This document shows positions 17,690 through 27,164 of a stretch of DNA of 33,049 nucleotides, in pieces. The notes below the pieces were generated by a model, which searched no databases, was not told the DNA's origin, and saw only the letters and a program-made list of their open reading frames with translations. This DNA is from Hyella patelloides LEGE 07179 (GTDB taxonomy: Bacteria; Cyanobacteriota; Cyanobacteriia; Cyanobacteriales; Xenococcaceae). A program made the translations under genes and the position numbers. How positions within the stretch are numbered: the first letter of the stretch is position 1; every line of letters starts with the position of its first letter. Location: assembly GCF_900659865.1 (NCBI RefSeq), contig NZ_LR213817.1, positions 1-33,049 of the forward strand, given 5' to 3'.

Positions 17690-17850
17690 TACTTCTTGAC
17701 CAACGGTCACGTGCCGTCTCCGTCGTGTCTTGACGAGCATTCCCTTGCGTCTTACGCCGACGCGGGGTCTCGTCGCTTTTACGGCGGAGTAATCTGTGAC
17801 TTTCATGTTGGAGTACAGTGTCAATCTTGGACAGTCATAAGTATGTTTTT
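17690..17850. repeat. GC-rich mosaic dispersed repeat (R6)
   Basis: This block lies in the 394-base spacer between divergent phoH and the FHA gene. The words ttcccttgc (17740-17748) and gtcttacgccg (17749-17759) are joined here, but the same words are 23 bases apart in the copy at 12575-12775. It also shares two blocks with 7990-8340 (17696-17709 and 17784-17803). The remainder of the spacer (17851-18007) is AT-rich, with no site that I can name. Confidence 0.8.
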
Positions 17851-18007
17851 TTTATAATACAAGACAGACAGAGACAGTCCATCTGGGCTATATTGTGTAA
17901 TGTTACCCTTATCACTTTTGCCGTGATATTCACAGAATATTGGTAAAAAAATACTATGTTCGATACTTTAGAAAACAAAACTCAAAAATAACTATTTCAC
18001 ACCCCCG

Positions 18008-18439
18008 ATGGGGATTGTAAATTCTCAACAAGATGACAAATCTGTGATTACACTAACTCTATTACATCCTTTACAACCAGTACCAGTACAAAGCTGGACG
18101 TTCAAAGAAGAACCACAAATTAGAATTGGACGCTCTACTAATAATGAAGTTGTCCTGTATAGCGCGGTTGTCTCCCGTAATCATGTGGAAATCAGAAAAG
18201 TTGGTCAAGGGTGGGAAGTTGTGAATTTGGGTGCAAACGGAACTTATATTGATGGCAAAAGAGTAACCCAAACTTTAGCAACTGATGGTATGGTAATGCG
18301 TCTTGCCAGTTCAGGACCTAAAATTTTAATTAAAATTGACCTAGATACAGCATCTCCATATTCAAAAAATAACTCTCAATCTTCAGAGGAATCAGATATT
18401 AAAAAAGTCAAAAGTCCGAAAGAGACTTTAATTAATTAG
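18008..18439 (+). CDS. FHA-domain phosphopeptide-binding protein
   Basis: A 143-residue protein formed mainly by one forkhead-associated domain. The signature residues are G41-R42 (IRIGRS), S56-R57-N58-H59, N73, and N77-G78-T79 followed by YIDGKRV. These contact a phosphothreonine in partner proteins. The last 30 residues are polar and low in complexity. The ATG at 18008 has no clear Shine-Dalgarno sequence. FHA proteins act as adaptors for Ser/Thr kinases; no kinase is adjacent, so the partner cannot be named. Confidence 0.93.
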   Translation: MGIVNSQQDDKSVITLTLLHPLQPVPVQSWTFKEEPQIRIGRSTNNEVVLYSAVVSRNHVEIRKVGQGWEVVNLGANGTYIDGKRVTQTLATDGMVMRLASSGPKILIKIDLDTASPYSKNNSQSSEESDIKKVKSPKETLIN

Positions 18440-18525
18440 AATTAATGGGAAAAATTCAATTTACATATATTGTTTTGGGACTTGTAAAGCAGGGTTAAAC
18501 TATTTTTATTTTTTTCCTTTCCTTA

Positions 18526-18903
18526 CTATTCGTTTTTTTCTATTTGATAGGTGAAAAATTTATCAAAAATACCTAAAGTAGCAAAATGATATTCTGGAGT
18601 AACGGGAGAAATCGAGAGTTCAGTTTGATAAATGCTAAACAAGAGAAAGTTTTGCTGTTTTGTATTTCTATTAAGAGCAGCTTGAATTTGTGGACGTGCT
18701 GTATCAATCAAAATAACACAAGGACTGCGGAGTTTTTCACTGATTTGTTCTGTCACTTGGCTACATAAATCATCTTTGAGATAGGTAATCAATCTTGCCG
18801 ATGCGTATGATTGATATTTATTATTTCCTGGGTTAGTTACTACCAAAACAGCTATTAGTACAATAATTATCAGTTGGGAAATTTTTAAAATTAAGCTATT
18901 CAC
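18526..18903 (-). CDS. DUF4359 family protein, membrane-anchored
   Basis: A 125-residue protein with one N-terminal hydrophobic helix (about 6-23), ending just before VTNPG, a strong DUF4359 sign. The remainder is predicted to lie outside the cytoplasm or face the lumen. It ends with TLGIFDKFFTYQ, which matches the closing GIF-x-x-F-x-TY pattern of the family. Two Cys (in DLCSQ and SPCVI) could pair if exported. The function of the family is not known to me. It converges with the FHA gene and has its own AT-rich upstream region of about 190 bases. Confidence 0.78.
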   Translation of the reverse strand: MNSLILKISQLIIIVLIAVLVVTNPGNNKYQSYASARLITYLKDDLCSQVTEQISEKLRSPCVILIDTARPQIQAALNRNTKQQNFLLFSIYQTELSISPVTPEYHFATLGIFDKFFTYQIEKNE

Positions 18904-19095
18904 ATTTAGATAAATTAGATTAATTCATTATTATACTGTTTCTTATAGAATATATAGCGGTTCTTAAACTCATAAAATACGAATTTAAACAATCACGAAA
19001 AACATTGAAAGCTCGATTTATTGTTTCCTGACTCTACCAAATTGTACCTCAAACAAACGAGAATTGCGATATTCTCTTGACTGATTTTTTCTTGC

Positions 19096-21921
19096 TTATA
19101 ATCCAACAAAAGACAATTGCCAATCTCCATAAATATAAGCATTATTCCAGTAACCAGGACTATCAAAAATCAAGTGTTCTGCTTGAAATTTCTTGGATGT
19201 TTTTTGCAGAGATTTCAAGATTTTATAGTTTTTTTGTAAAGATTTTGCTTCAGTTTTATAACCTACACTTTCTAAAATTTTAATAGCTACTTCATAAGCT
19301 TCTGTTGCTCGATAATAATCTTGTCCTAAAGTCATTACATCTCCTATATACTTAGTAATTAAAGCTCTTAAAGCACGATCGCTTTCAGTTTGCCAAGGAA
19401 TATGACTTTGTAAATAGTGGCAAAAATCTAAGGCTTCTTGAGCAGTAACTAAACGTAATTGTTTTTGTGCTTGTCGTAAAGCTTCTGCTACAGATTGACC
19501 AAAATATAATCCTTGATGGAAAAATGAAGTTAAAATTGCGGTAGCTAAACTGTCTTCCCCATCAAAAATAGTTACTACTGTTTTCGCTCCTGTATTAATA
19601 ATACTTTGACTGAGGTTAGTTAATTGTTTACTTGGTAACTGTTTGATTTTAAAGTCTCGAATACTGAGAATAACTAATTCGCTAGTAATATTTTGCTGAA
19701 TTAATTTATTAAGTAATAAATTCGTCTCTGATAAAAATAAATGAATTACTGGTTTAAAATCTATTAACTTGAGGATTTTTGCAGAAATTTGGTTTAAATT
19801 GTTCAAAGGATGAATGTTATAAATTTGTGCGATTGCAATTGCTAATCCTTGAGATAGAGATAAACATGATGAGTTACTATGTAATTGCTGGTTTGTTTGA
19901 TGACGAATTAGATTGCCATCTTCTGTAAAAATTAATACTTTATTAGTGGCGGTAGCAGTTAGTTGACAGTCTGCTAATTGACTAGCATAAAAAAGATAAG
20001 AAATAGATTTTTCTTCTCCAAGACTTGCTTCTTTTTTGAGGATATTAGCATTAACAGAATAATGATATTTTAAGGCAGCAAAAGATAGTCCTCTTAGGCG
20101 ATCGCAGGTGGTAATTACGAGATGCTTATTAGTTTCAATTTCTGAGGTAAAAGGGTTTAATAGTATTTGTTCTAAAATTTTAGTTGGTTGAGAATCGAGA
20201 TTAAAGTCTACCAAGCTATTGAGCCGAGCATTAATTACTTGCTCTAATTTTTTTATTTGAAATTTTTCGCCGTCTATTTTATCTAATATATTGCTTTTTA
20301 CTAATCCTTTGTTGGTGATTGCCCAGCTTAATAATTTCGTAGAGGTAGTAAGAAAAGATAATAATACTGTATTCAAAGGTAGGAAAGTAGCTATTTTTTC
20401 TAATGGAATAACGCTATTAAGCTGGGCTTCTAAATAAAGTGCTTGACTAGCCGATCTATGTTGAGAATGTATGCCATGAATTTTTACTTTCTCTGCTGCG
20501 ATAAAAGCCTGTTGCCAATCATTTTTTTGGGCAAGCTCCAATGCTAAATTACGATAAAAATCACTAATTACTGCATGACAATGTTGCCAAAATTGACTAC
20601 AAGAAACCGAAGAAAAAACAATTTTAATATCGATCGCCTTAGTTGCAATAATCTCGGCAATTTTAATTAATTTTTTACTAACAACAACACCATTTTCTTG
20701 AGGTAAAACTTCTTGAGCTGCTGCGGTAAAAACCAGTAACCAACTCATCGCGAAAGTAGCTGTGCCATTATCAAACATCCAGTTAGCAGAATGTTGCAAA
20801 TTTTTGAATAATTCTGCTTCTAAAGCCTCGTATTGCAAAAAACTCCACAAATACCCCATTTCGGCTGCAATCGCATTTAAACGATCTCCCAAATTAATAA
20901 AGATTTTGTGTGCTTCTTCATAACCACAAGCTGCCAGATACCATTGCTCTTGTACGGCATTAACATAAGCTAGACGCATAGTAGCCATTGCTTCCCCTCT
21001 TGGTGCAGAAGCCTTACTAAAATATTGTCTGGCTTGCAAATACTGTTGTTGTGCAAAAGCTGTATCAATTGTGGAACGATCTAATAATTTAATGGTGGTA
21101 CAATCAAGATTATTTTCGATTAATCGATAGCCAAAAACTATCGGTTTACCAAAGGGAGCAGTTTCCATAATTAAATCTCCCTGACACATTAAATACCAAG
21201 CAGTTTCCAGATATTTTTCTGAATTCAGGTAAGCAGGAGCTAACTGTTCTAAAAGTTGCCAACCAGCCACAAATTGTCCTGATAGTGCCAGTAATTCGGC
21301 AAAACAACAGTATAAAAATTCTGCGATCGCATAATAAGATTGTCCTTGGTAAATTTCTAATTGTTTGGTTAATTTTTCGAGAATTAATTCTTGATATTTT
21401 TCTTGTTTGCTGTCATCAGTTTGCTTGGCGATTGTAGTGCGCCAACAGGGTAAAATAGCTGCGATTTGCTGAATTAGATTGATTTCTAAGCGATATTCTA
21501 AGTCTTGTATTTCTTGCTTAAGAACTTGGGTTCTTTGCTTCCATAATGTATCAGTTTCGGTCTTAGTTGCACTAAGAGAAAAACCATCTGCCAGATTTTC
21601 TTTAGCTTTTCTTTCTGTTAAATAAGCAATAGTAGCAATGATTAATTTATTCTTATCTTCTGACTCTCTAAGAAAAGCTTTCTCTAATAAAGAAATTGCT
21701 TGATTATATTCTCCCTGTAGTTGATGTACTAATGCCCTTGCCAACACATTAGACAGATTCCATTCGCCCAGTAGAGCAATTTCTATTTTTGCCTGAGCGT
21801 GAGCAAAGTTTCCTTGACCAAAATCAACCAACCAAGCCCAATCTAAAGTATCAACTAATTCGTTACTTATGGAAGGAAGAGCAGAAAGAGTATCATTCAG
21901 CCTTTGTGTGATTTGCATCAT
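19096..21921 (-). CDS. TPR/CHAT-domain protein, catalytic dyad apparently lost
   Basis: A 941-residue protein. Residues about 25-480 are helical repeats (TPR-like, for example 30-110 and 290-360). A CHAT caspase-like domain follows from about 510. Its landmarks are LVITTCDRLRGLSFAALK at 601-618, TGAKTVVTIFDGED at 777-790, and SVAEALRQAQKQLR at 810-823. At the usual cHG position it reads VIHLFLSE (725-732), and at the usual LSAC position it reads ILSIRDF (751-757). The catalytic His and Cys therefore seem absent. A further TPR-like unit (about 845-900) separates the core from the last CHAT-like strand, SPGYWNNAYIYGDW at 921-934. I believe related proteins with this tail occur in other cyanobacteria. 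It may bind without cleaving; no function is assigned. Confidence 0.8.
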   Translation of the reverse strand: MMQITQRLNDTLSALPSISNELVDTLDWAWLVDFGQGNFAHAQAKIEIALLGEWNLSNVLARALVHQLQGEYNQAISLLEKAFLRESEDKNKLIIATIAYLTERKAKENLADGFSLSATKTETDTLWKQRTQVLKQEIQDLEYRLEINLIQQIAAILPCWRTTIAKQTDDSKQEKYQELILEKLTKQLEIYQGQSYYAIAEFLYCCFAELLALSGQFVAGWQLLEQLAPAYLNSEKYLETAWYLMCQGDLIMETAPFGKPIVFGYRLIENNLDCTTIKLLDRSTIDTAFAQQQYLQARQYFSKASAPRGEAMATMRLAYVNAVQEQWYLAACGYEEAHKIFINLGDRLNAIAAEMGYLWSFLQYEALEAELFKNLQHSANWMFDNGTATFAMSWLLVFTAAAQEVLPQENGVVVSKKLIKIAEIIATKAIDIKIVFSSVSCSQFWQHCHAVISDFYRNLALELAQKNDWQQAFIAAEKVKIHGIHSQHRSASQALYLEAQLNSVIPLEKIATFLPLNTVLLSFLTTSTKLLSWAITNKGLVKSNILDKIDGEKFQIKKLEQVINARLNSLVDFNLDSQPTKILEQILLNPFTSEIETNKHLVITTCDRLRGLSFAALKYHYSVNANILKKEASLGEEKSISYLFYASQLADCQLTATATNKVLIFTEDGNLIRHQTNQQLHSNSSCLSLSQGLAIAIAQIYNIHPLNNLNQISAKILKLIDFKPVIHLFLSETNLLLNKLIQQNITSELVILSIRDFKIKQLPSKQLTNLSQSIINTGAKTVVTIFDGEDSLATAILTSFFHQGLYFGQSVAEALRQAQKQLRLVTAQEALDFCHYLQSHIPWQTESDRALRALITKYIGDVMTLGQDYYRATEAYEVAIKILESVGYKTEAKSLQKNYKILKSLQKTSKKFQAEHLIFDSPGYWNNAYIYGDWQLSFVGL

Positions 21922-22125
21922 TAACTATCAGTAAAATTGCCGATTATTTTAACAAAAGCTATTGCCTTTGTCGGGAATGATAAATGGGCAAGAGACAATA
22001 AGTTTACTATTTTTTACTCTCTTGTTTTAACTCCTTCACGATAGTATAGTGCGGAAAAGGGTTTAGTGTTGGTATTAGCTATCACGCTTTATATTCACTA
22101 TTGTCTATTTCCCGTTGTCTTTTAT

Positions 22126-23094
22126 TTAAGCTTTAGCTGTCGAATCACTAGATTGTGCGAGATAGATTCCTCCTAAAACTAAAACAAATGCCAAACCATT
22201 AAATAAAGTTAGACTTTCCGCAAAAATTCCCCAAGCAAGCAAAGCAGCCAACACGGGTTGTGATAATAAGAAGATAGCAACTAATCCCGAAGAAAATTGC
22301 TTAAGACTATACACTAATAAGCCTTGTCCAATAACTTGAGAAACAATCGCCAATAAAATTAAGATTAACCATCCTTGTCCAGAATTAGGAAACAAAGTTT
22401 CTTCAGTGAACAAAACCATTGGAAAGATAAATAAAGCTCCTAATGCACTACGCCACAGCAAAATAGTAGTTGTATTGAGGCTATTTCGCAAATGTTCCAC
22501 TGCAAAAAGATAGATGGCGTACAAGAATGCAGAAAGTAAAGCAATACTATCTCCCCATAAACTTTCTGTCCCTAGTTGTAAATCATCCCAACCAATAGCT
22601 ACCGCACCGAAAAGAGCTAAGATCATTCCTAATATAAACTGGCGATCGAACTTAACCTTTAAAAATAACCAACCTCCTAAGCTAGTAAATAATGGTGTTA
22701 GATTACGCAATACTGTAGAGTTAGCAACGCTGGTTTGTGTTAGTGACCAAGCCCAACAAGCTACAGAAGCAGTAGAAGCTACAGCAATTAAAACTAACAA
22801 TCCCGATCTTTGATAACTAAGATCGCCAATTGCTTGGGGTTTGTCTACCTTTTCGCTTTGTGGTTTTTGTTCTTGAATTATACTTTTCCACAACCATAAA
22901 ACTAAACTGGCTATCCAAAGACGATGAAAAATTGTTGCATTGGGACTAATTTCTGTTATGCTGAGTTTGATTAAAATTGCTGTAAAAGAGAGAGCCGTTA
23001 AAGCAGTAATCAAAGCAATACTAGCGTAACCGATATTTTCTGCGATCGCATTAAGTGAAGAAGAGAAAAATTGTATTTTTTGACGCATTAGCAA
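22126..23094 (-). CDS. DMT superfamily (EamA) transporter
   Basis: A 322-residue integral membrane protein with about ten hydrophobic helices in two EamA halves (residues about 15-165 and 180-315). A soluble loop of about 20 residues (EQKPQSEKVDKPQ) separates helices in the first half. Features include the first-half FTAILIKLS helix and the second-half SQVIGQGLLVYSLKQFSSGLVAIF block, both typical of drug/metabolite exporters of the RhaT/PecM type. The substrate cannot be predicted. It is divergent from the HyuA gene, with 163 bp between the starts. Confidence 0.9.
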   Translation of the reverse strand: MLMRQKIQFFSSSLNAIAENIGYASIALITALTALSFTAILIKLSITEISPNATIFHRLWIASLVLWLWKSIIQEQKPQSEKVDKPQAIGDLSYQRSGLLVLIAVASTASVACWAWSLTQTSVANSTVLRNLTPLFTSLGGWLFLKVKFDRQFILGMILALFGAVAIGWDDLQLGTESLWGDSIALLSAFLYAIYLFAVEHLRNSLNTTTILLWRSALGALFIFPMVLFTEETLFPNSGQGWLILILLAIVSQVIGQGLLVYSLKQFSSGLVAIFLLSQPVLAALLAWGIFAESLTLFNGLAFVLVLGGIYLAQSSDSTAKA

Positions 23095-23257
23095 ACAGAA
23101 TTGGGTTAAATTGAAGGATAGTAAAAAGCTTAAGACTATTTTTGATTTTGATTAATTACCTCCCAGACTGACAAATAAAACATAGCATCATAAGCCTAAC
23201 GATAAGTATTGAAATCGCTTCTGTTTGTTTATTTTTACGCAAGAAAGAAAAATTTTG

Positions 23258-25324
23258 ATGACTTCTACTAAACAATGGCAATTTTGGATCGATCGCGGTG
23301 GGACTTTTACTGATGTTGTGGCAAAGTCTCCTGAAGGCAAAATTTTGACTTATAAGTTACTCTCAGAAAATCCCGAACAATATGAAGATGCTCCAGTACA
23401 AGGTATTAGAGATATTTTAGGATTAGAAAAAGAGCAACCTATTCCAATAGATTGTATAGAAGCAATCAAAATGGGAACAACTGTGGCGACAAATGCACTT
23501 TTAGAAAGAAAAGGTGAGAGAGTTGTTTTGATCGCTACTAAAGGTTTTAAAGATGCGTTACGCATTGGCTATCAAAATCGCCCTGATATTTTTGCGTTGC
23601 AAATTACTTTACCCGAAATGCTTTATGAATCAGTGATAGAAGTTGCCGAACGTTATACTGCTACAGGGGAAGAGTTACAAAAGGTTAATCCCCAAAAAGT
23701 TCAACAAGATTTACAAGCTGTTTTCGATCGAGGTATTCGTAGTTGTGCCATTGTTTTTATGCATTCCTATCGCTACCCTAACCATGAATTAGAAGTGGCG
23801 AAAATCGCGCAGGAAATCGGTTTTACTCAAATATCTGTATCTCATCAAGTAAGTCCTTTAATTAAATTCGTTAGCAGAGGAGATACTACCGTTGTTGATG
23901 CTTATCTTTCTCCTATTTTGCGTCGCTATGTAGAAAAAGTAAAAAGCAATCTGTACGGACAAGGCAGTGATTTACCCCAACAACAAACCAAATTAATGTT
24001 TATGCAATCCAATGGGGGGTTGGTAAACGCTGATTCATTTCAAGGTAAAGATAGCATTCTTTCTGGCCCTGCTGGGGGTATCGTAGGTGCAGTAAAAACT
24101 TGTGCCATGGCAGGTTTCCCAAAAATTATTGGCTTTGATATGGGGGGTACTTCTACCGATGTCAGTCACTATAGAGGAGAGTACGAACGTAGCTTTGAAA
24201 CAGAAGTAGCAGGAATCAGATTGCGTTCGCCCATGATGGCTATCCACACTGTAGCAGCAGGAGGAAGCTCGATTCTCCATTTTGATGGTAGCAGATATCG
24301 TGTTGGGCCTGATTCTGCGGGTTCTGACCCTGGTGCAGCTTGTTACAAAAAAGGGGGGCAGCTTACCATAACTGATTGTAATGTAATGCTTGGTAAATTA
24401 CAACCCCAATTTTTTCCTCAAGTTTTTGGTCACAATGCCAATGAAAGCTTGGATAAAGAGATAGTAATAACCAAGTTTAAACAGCTTGCCAATAAAATTA
24501 ATGATGGTAGAAATAGTGAAGAAATTTCCTCTGGCTTTATAGCGATCGCGGTTAATAACATGGCTAATGCGATCAAAAAAATATCTCTACAGCGAGGATA
24601 TGATGTTTCTGAATATGTTTTATGTTGCTTTGGTGGCGCAGGAGGACAACACGCTTGTTTACTAGCAGATGCCTTGGGTATACAGCAAATATTTATTCAT
24701 CCTTATGCAGGAGTTTTATCTGCTTATGGTATTGGGTTGGCAGATATTAGAATTAGTAAGGAAAAATCGGTAGAAAAAATATTAACAGAAAGGACTCTAA
24801 AAGAAATTAATACTATTTTTAATAAGTTACAAACTTTAGCACAAAGAGAATTATTGCAACAAGGTGTAAACGAAGCTCAAGAAATTACTAATAACTTCAA
24901 ACTTCATCTTAAATATGAAGGAACAGACTCTAGTTTAATTGTTGATTTTAATAGTATTGAATTAATGAAACAACAGTTTAATCAATCTCATCAACAACGC
25001 TATGGCTTTATCGTTCCAGAGAAAAATTTAATTGTGGAAACCGCATCTTTAGAACTGATTTGTCCCACTTACAAACCAGAGAATAACGTTGTAGAACAAA
25101 CTGCTACAGCCTATCCAGAAGTATCTCCCATAGAAACAGTTGCTATGTATGTTAATCATACTTGGCAAGATACCCCAGTTTATCAAAGAGAGCAGTTACC
25201 ACCAGGAACAATAATTAACTCTCCTGCAATTATTATCGAAGCTACGGGAACAAATATCATCGAACCAGGTTGGCAAGGAATAATAAGCGATCGCGGAGAT
25301 TTAATCTTAAGTAGGGCTTACTGA
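23258..25324 (+). CDS. Hydantoinase/5-oxoprolinase subunit A (HyuA-like)
   Basis: A 688-residue actin-fold ATPase subunit when started at the ATG at 23258 ([10 protein letters not shown]); the frame extends 11 codons upstream without support. The first phosphate motif is DRGGTFTD at residues 12-19, and the second is [10 protein letters not shown]. Later it has [14 protein letters not shown]. The C-terminal HyuA domain ends with [14 protein letters not shown], the place where bacterial HyuA stops or where fused oxoprolinases continue into HyuB. A HyuB half is neither fused nor next door. The enzyme would open 5-oxoproline or hydantoin rings with ATP only if a HyuB partner exists elsewhere. Confidence 0.88.
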   Translation: MTSTKQWQFWIDRGGTFTDVVAKSPEGKILTYKLLSENPEQYEDAPVQGIRDILGLEKEQPIPIDCIEAIKMGTTVATNALLERKGERVVLIATKGFKDALRIGYQNRPDIFALQITLPEMLYESVIEVAERYTATGEELQKVNPQKVQQDLQAVFDRGIRSCAIVFMHSYRYPNHELEVAKIAQEIGFTQISVSHQVSPLIKFVSRGDTTVVDAYLSPILRRYVEKVKSNLYGQGSDLPQQQTKLMFMQSNGGLVNADSFQGKDSILSGPAGGIVGAVKTCAMAGFPKIIGFDMGGTSTDVSHYRGEYERSFETEVAGIRLRSPMMAIHTVAAGGSSILHFDGSRYRVGPDSAGSDPGAACYKKGGQLTITDCNVMLGKLQPQFFPQVFGHNANESLDKEIVITKFKQLANKINDGRNSEEISSGFIAIAVNNMANAIKKISLQRGYDVSEYVLCCFGGAGGQHACLLADALGIQQIFIHPYAGVLSAYGIGLADIRISKEKSVEKILTERTLKEINTIFNKLQTLAQRELLQQGVNEAQEITNNFKLHLKYEGTDSSLIVDFNSIELMKQQFNQSHQQRYGFIVPEKNLIVETASLELICPTYKPENNVVEQTATAYPEVSPIETVAMYVNHTWQDTPVYQREQLPPGTIINSPAIIIEATGTNIIEPGWQGIISDRGDLILSRAY

Positions 25325-25487
25325 AAAAGTTTTTTAGTGATAGAAATCAGTAGTAAAAGTTGAGAAATTAGATGGAAGGGTAGGGGCGCATCAAGCTTAA
25401 AATAGTGTAATAGATTTTCGATAAAACAATTAATCTTAAAGTATTTCAGCGATTTACTAATGCCTCATTTAAAGTTTGATACGCCAG

Positions 25488-25513
25488 TAGGGGCGAACGA
25501 CCGTTCGCCCTTA
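25488..25513. repeat. Short palindromic repeat
   Basis: The arms gggcgaacg (25491-25499) and cgttcgccc (25502-25510) flank a two-base loop, with taa/tta-like edges around them. This form is common among dispersed palindromes of cyanobacteria. It lies 170 bases past the HyuA stop, and a partial word, taggggcg, occurs near 25381. Confidence 0.65.
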
Positions 25514-25568
25514 CAAGGTTTACTTGTCATTTTACAGACAGGAAGTATTTTGTTAATTAATATTGTTT

Positions 25569-25928
25569 CTATTCTGGTAAATCTAAACCATAAGCATAAA
25601 GATCGAAATCAATTTCACATCCTAATGTTGATATTTGTCTAATTTGTTGAGCATTTAAACCCCATCCACCCATCCAACTTTTGTACCCGTAGTAAGCAAT
25701 ATTAATGCTGACATAATTTGTAGAGGCTAACTTAGCTATCTTTTCTTGATATGGTGCAAGACAATCTAGTAAATAATCGAGTTTTCTTTCTAATTCTTCA
25801 GGTACATCTTTTTGTGGCTCAAAGCACCAGACAGAAAATTTTAATCTCGCACGATTAGTTCTTGTGGGTTGTAATCTAATCTCAGAAGTTATTTCTTGTG
25901 CCGTTAATTCTTTACTCTTAATGTTGAA
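25569..25928 (-). pseudogene. DUF4279 remnant lacking its start
   Basis: A continuous open frame of 119 codons that no standard start codon opens near its beginning (no ATG, GTG or TTG until an internal ATG about 40 codons before the end). It begins FNIKSKELTAQEITSEI, then has LQPTRT, FSVWCFEP, SINIAYYGY, WGLNAQQI and ends CEIDFDLYAYG. This order matches DUF4279 proteins. The usual first residues and the W-x-x-G-D segment after PTRT are missing. The frame overlaps the end of the truncated Uma2 gene. I infer that a deletion joined two broken genes here. Confidence 0.65.
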
Positions 25929-26230
25929 TACTTTTCCCAGAGAGGTTCGTCTTTTAAACCCGTGCGATCGATAATTAAGATATCAGGAGAATAACCAGAA
26001 TTACGATCTTTAGGTTTAACTAAAGCAGTTTTGGGAATAAAATAAGGAAGTTTTAATTTTCTGTATTCTAAAGTAAATTCTGTAGCTAAAAAACCAATAA
26101 TTTCGTCGTGCTTACCTGTGGGCTGCATTTCAATAATTACTCCCTCATGCAGTTCGTATGGTTTTCCTTCTGGTTTCCATAGTAAAAATTCTTCAAAAGT
26201 TACTGATTTTGGCAAGGCTTGGGTCATCAT
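25904..26230 (-). pseudogene. Uma2-family protein, C-terminally truncated
   Basis: A 108-residue frame with the N-terminal half of Uma2 (DUF820), a restriction-endonuclease-like family very common in cyanobacteria. It shows VTFEEFLLWKPEG, YELHEGVIIEMQPTG and the YSPDILIIDR strand that carries an acidic active-site residue. Normal members are about 180-200 residues and continue with VVEVVS and a final EYWIVD strand; these are absent. The frame stops a few codons after EPLWEKYST. It then runs into a DUF4279 remnant. The enzyme is almost certainly inactive. Confidence 0.8.
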
Positions 26231-26382
26231 GTCAATATAGTTATCACTTCACAGTAGATTAACTCAAATAGTAAATAATAAAAAATAAATGCTAGTAAAT
26301 AATAATTTTCAAGTAATATTTTAACAATATTCATAATTTTGAAATAAATTTTTTATTCTTTAACTATTATCAATTTTACTCA

Positions 26383-27018
26383 ATGACTAATTATCCTTTT
26401 GTCTCTTCTGTAGTAACTGTAGACCATCTTCAATTCGCGCAAAATGGCATTTGGGAGCAGGTTCAGACGGTATATCCCGATCGCTTTGAAGACATTTATA
26501 ATTTGTCAAACTGGTTGGATCGCGCACCCCGCGACATTGCAATGGAAATGTTGTTTATGGATGAAAAATTAGAACTTTCTGGTTTTTTTGGAGTACGTAC
26601 TAAAGATTTACCAAGTGCTAACCGTACATTGTTATGGATGCGTCTAGCAACATTAGTAGCAACAAAAGATAATAAGCCTTTTAGCGAGTTGGTTAGTCTA
26701 TGTCTTGAAACACTTAAACTACCTTCTATGTTACCCAAGACAAAGCCTGTTTTTGAGATGGGAATTTTTAACTTTTGGAACACAGCCGAACCCCTGAAAT
26801 TAGGCGACTCTCCATTTGAGGAAATCAAAAAGTTGATGGCATTAAAAACAGGCTCATCATGGCTATATGATGGTCACGAAGCTCCTATCTGTTTTGAGTA
26901 TGTCTGGTATCTTCCAGCACATATTTGGATTTCTCGCAATATTAGCGTTAAATCAAACAATCGATATTTCATAGATATGGCACGCTTCAAAAGAACTTAC
27001 TATGGTGAGAACCAATAG
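26383..27018 (+). CDS. Hypothetical protein
   Basis: A 211-residue soluble protein that I do not recognise. It is mixed alpha/beta in look, rich in aromatic residues (WYLPAHIWIS near 182-191; MGIFNFWNT near 126-134), and has no signal peptide, membrane segment or nucleotide motif. The early segment IWEQVQTVYPDRFEDIYNLSNWLDRAP may be helical. The ATG at 26383 has an AT-rich upstream sequence and no clear Shine-Dalgarno sequence. It sits next to the Uma2/DUF4279 scar, in a stretch that has seen rearrangement, but its own frame is intact. It is probably a real, lineage-restricted gene; no function is proposed. Confidence 0.65.
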   Translation: MTNYPFVSSVVTVDHLQFAQNGIWEQVQTVYPDRFEDIYNLSNWLDRAPRDIAMEMLFMDEKLELSGFFGVRTKDLPSANRTLLWMRLATLVATKDNKPFSELVSLCLETLKLPSMLPKTKPVFEMGIFNFWNTAEPLKLGDSPFEEIKKLMALKTGSSWLYDGHEAPICFEYVWYLPAHIWISRNISVKSNNRYFIDMARFKRTYYGENQ

Positions 27019-27129
27019 TGTTTTCTTTAAGTACAAAATATAAGAAAAGACGAGGAACGCACCGCTTAATCACACAAAATCTAAGTATATAGAATGCAAA
27101 GCATACCAAATAAGTACTAAAACATCAAT

Positions 27130-27150
27130 AACTAACAACTAACAATTAAC
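27130..27150. repeat. Heptamer tandem repeat
   Basis: The units aactaac, aactaac and aattaac are head to tail, just past the stop of the RNase D-like gene on the minus strand. A related run (aactaac, cattaac) occurs near 27879, past the trpB stop. Confidence 0.65.
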
Positions 27151-27164
27151 CACGAACAAAATAA

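Noticed and set aside
19096-21921. TPR-CHAT as part of a CRISPR-guided or caspase-like defence system
   Set aside because: There is no gRAMP, CRISPR array or protease target nearby, and the catalytic residues appear to be lost.
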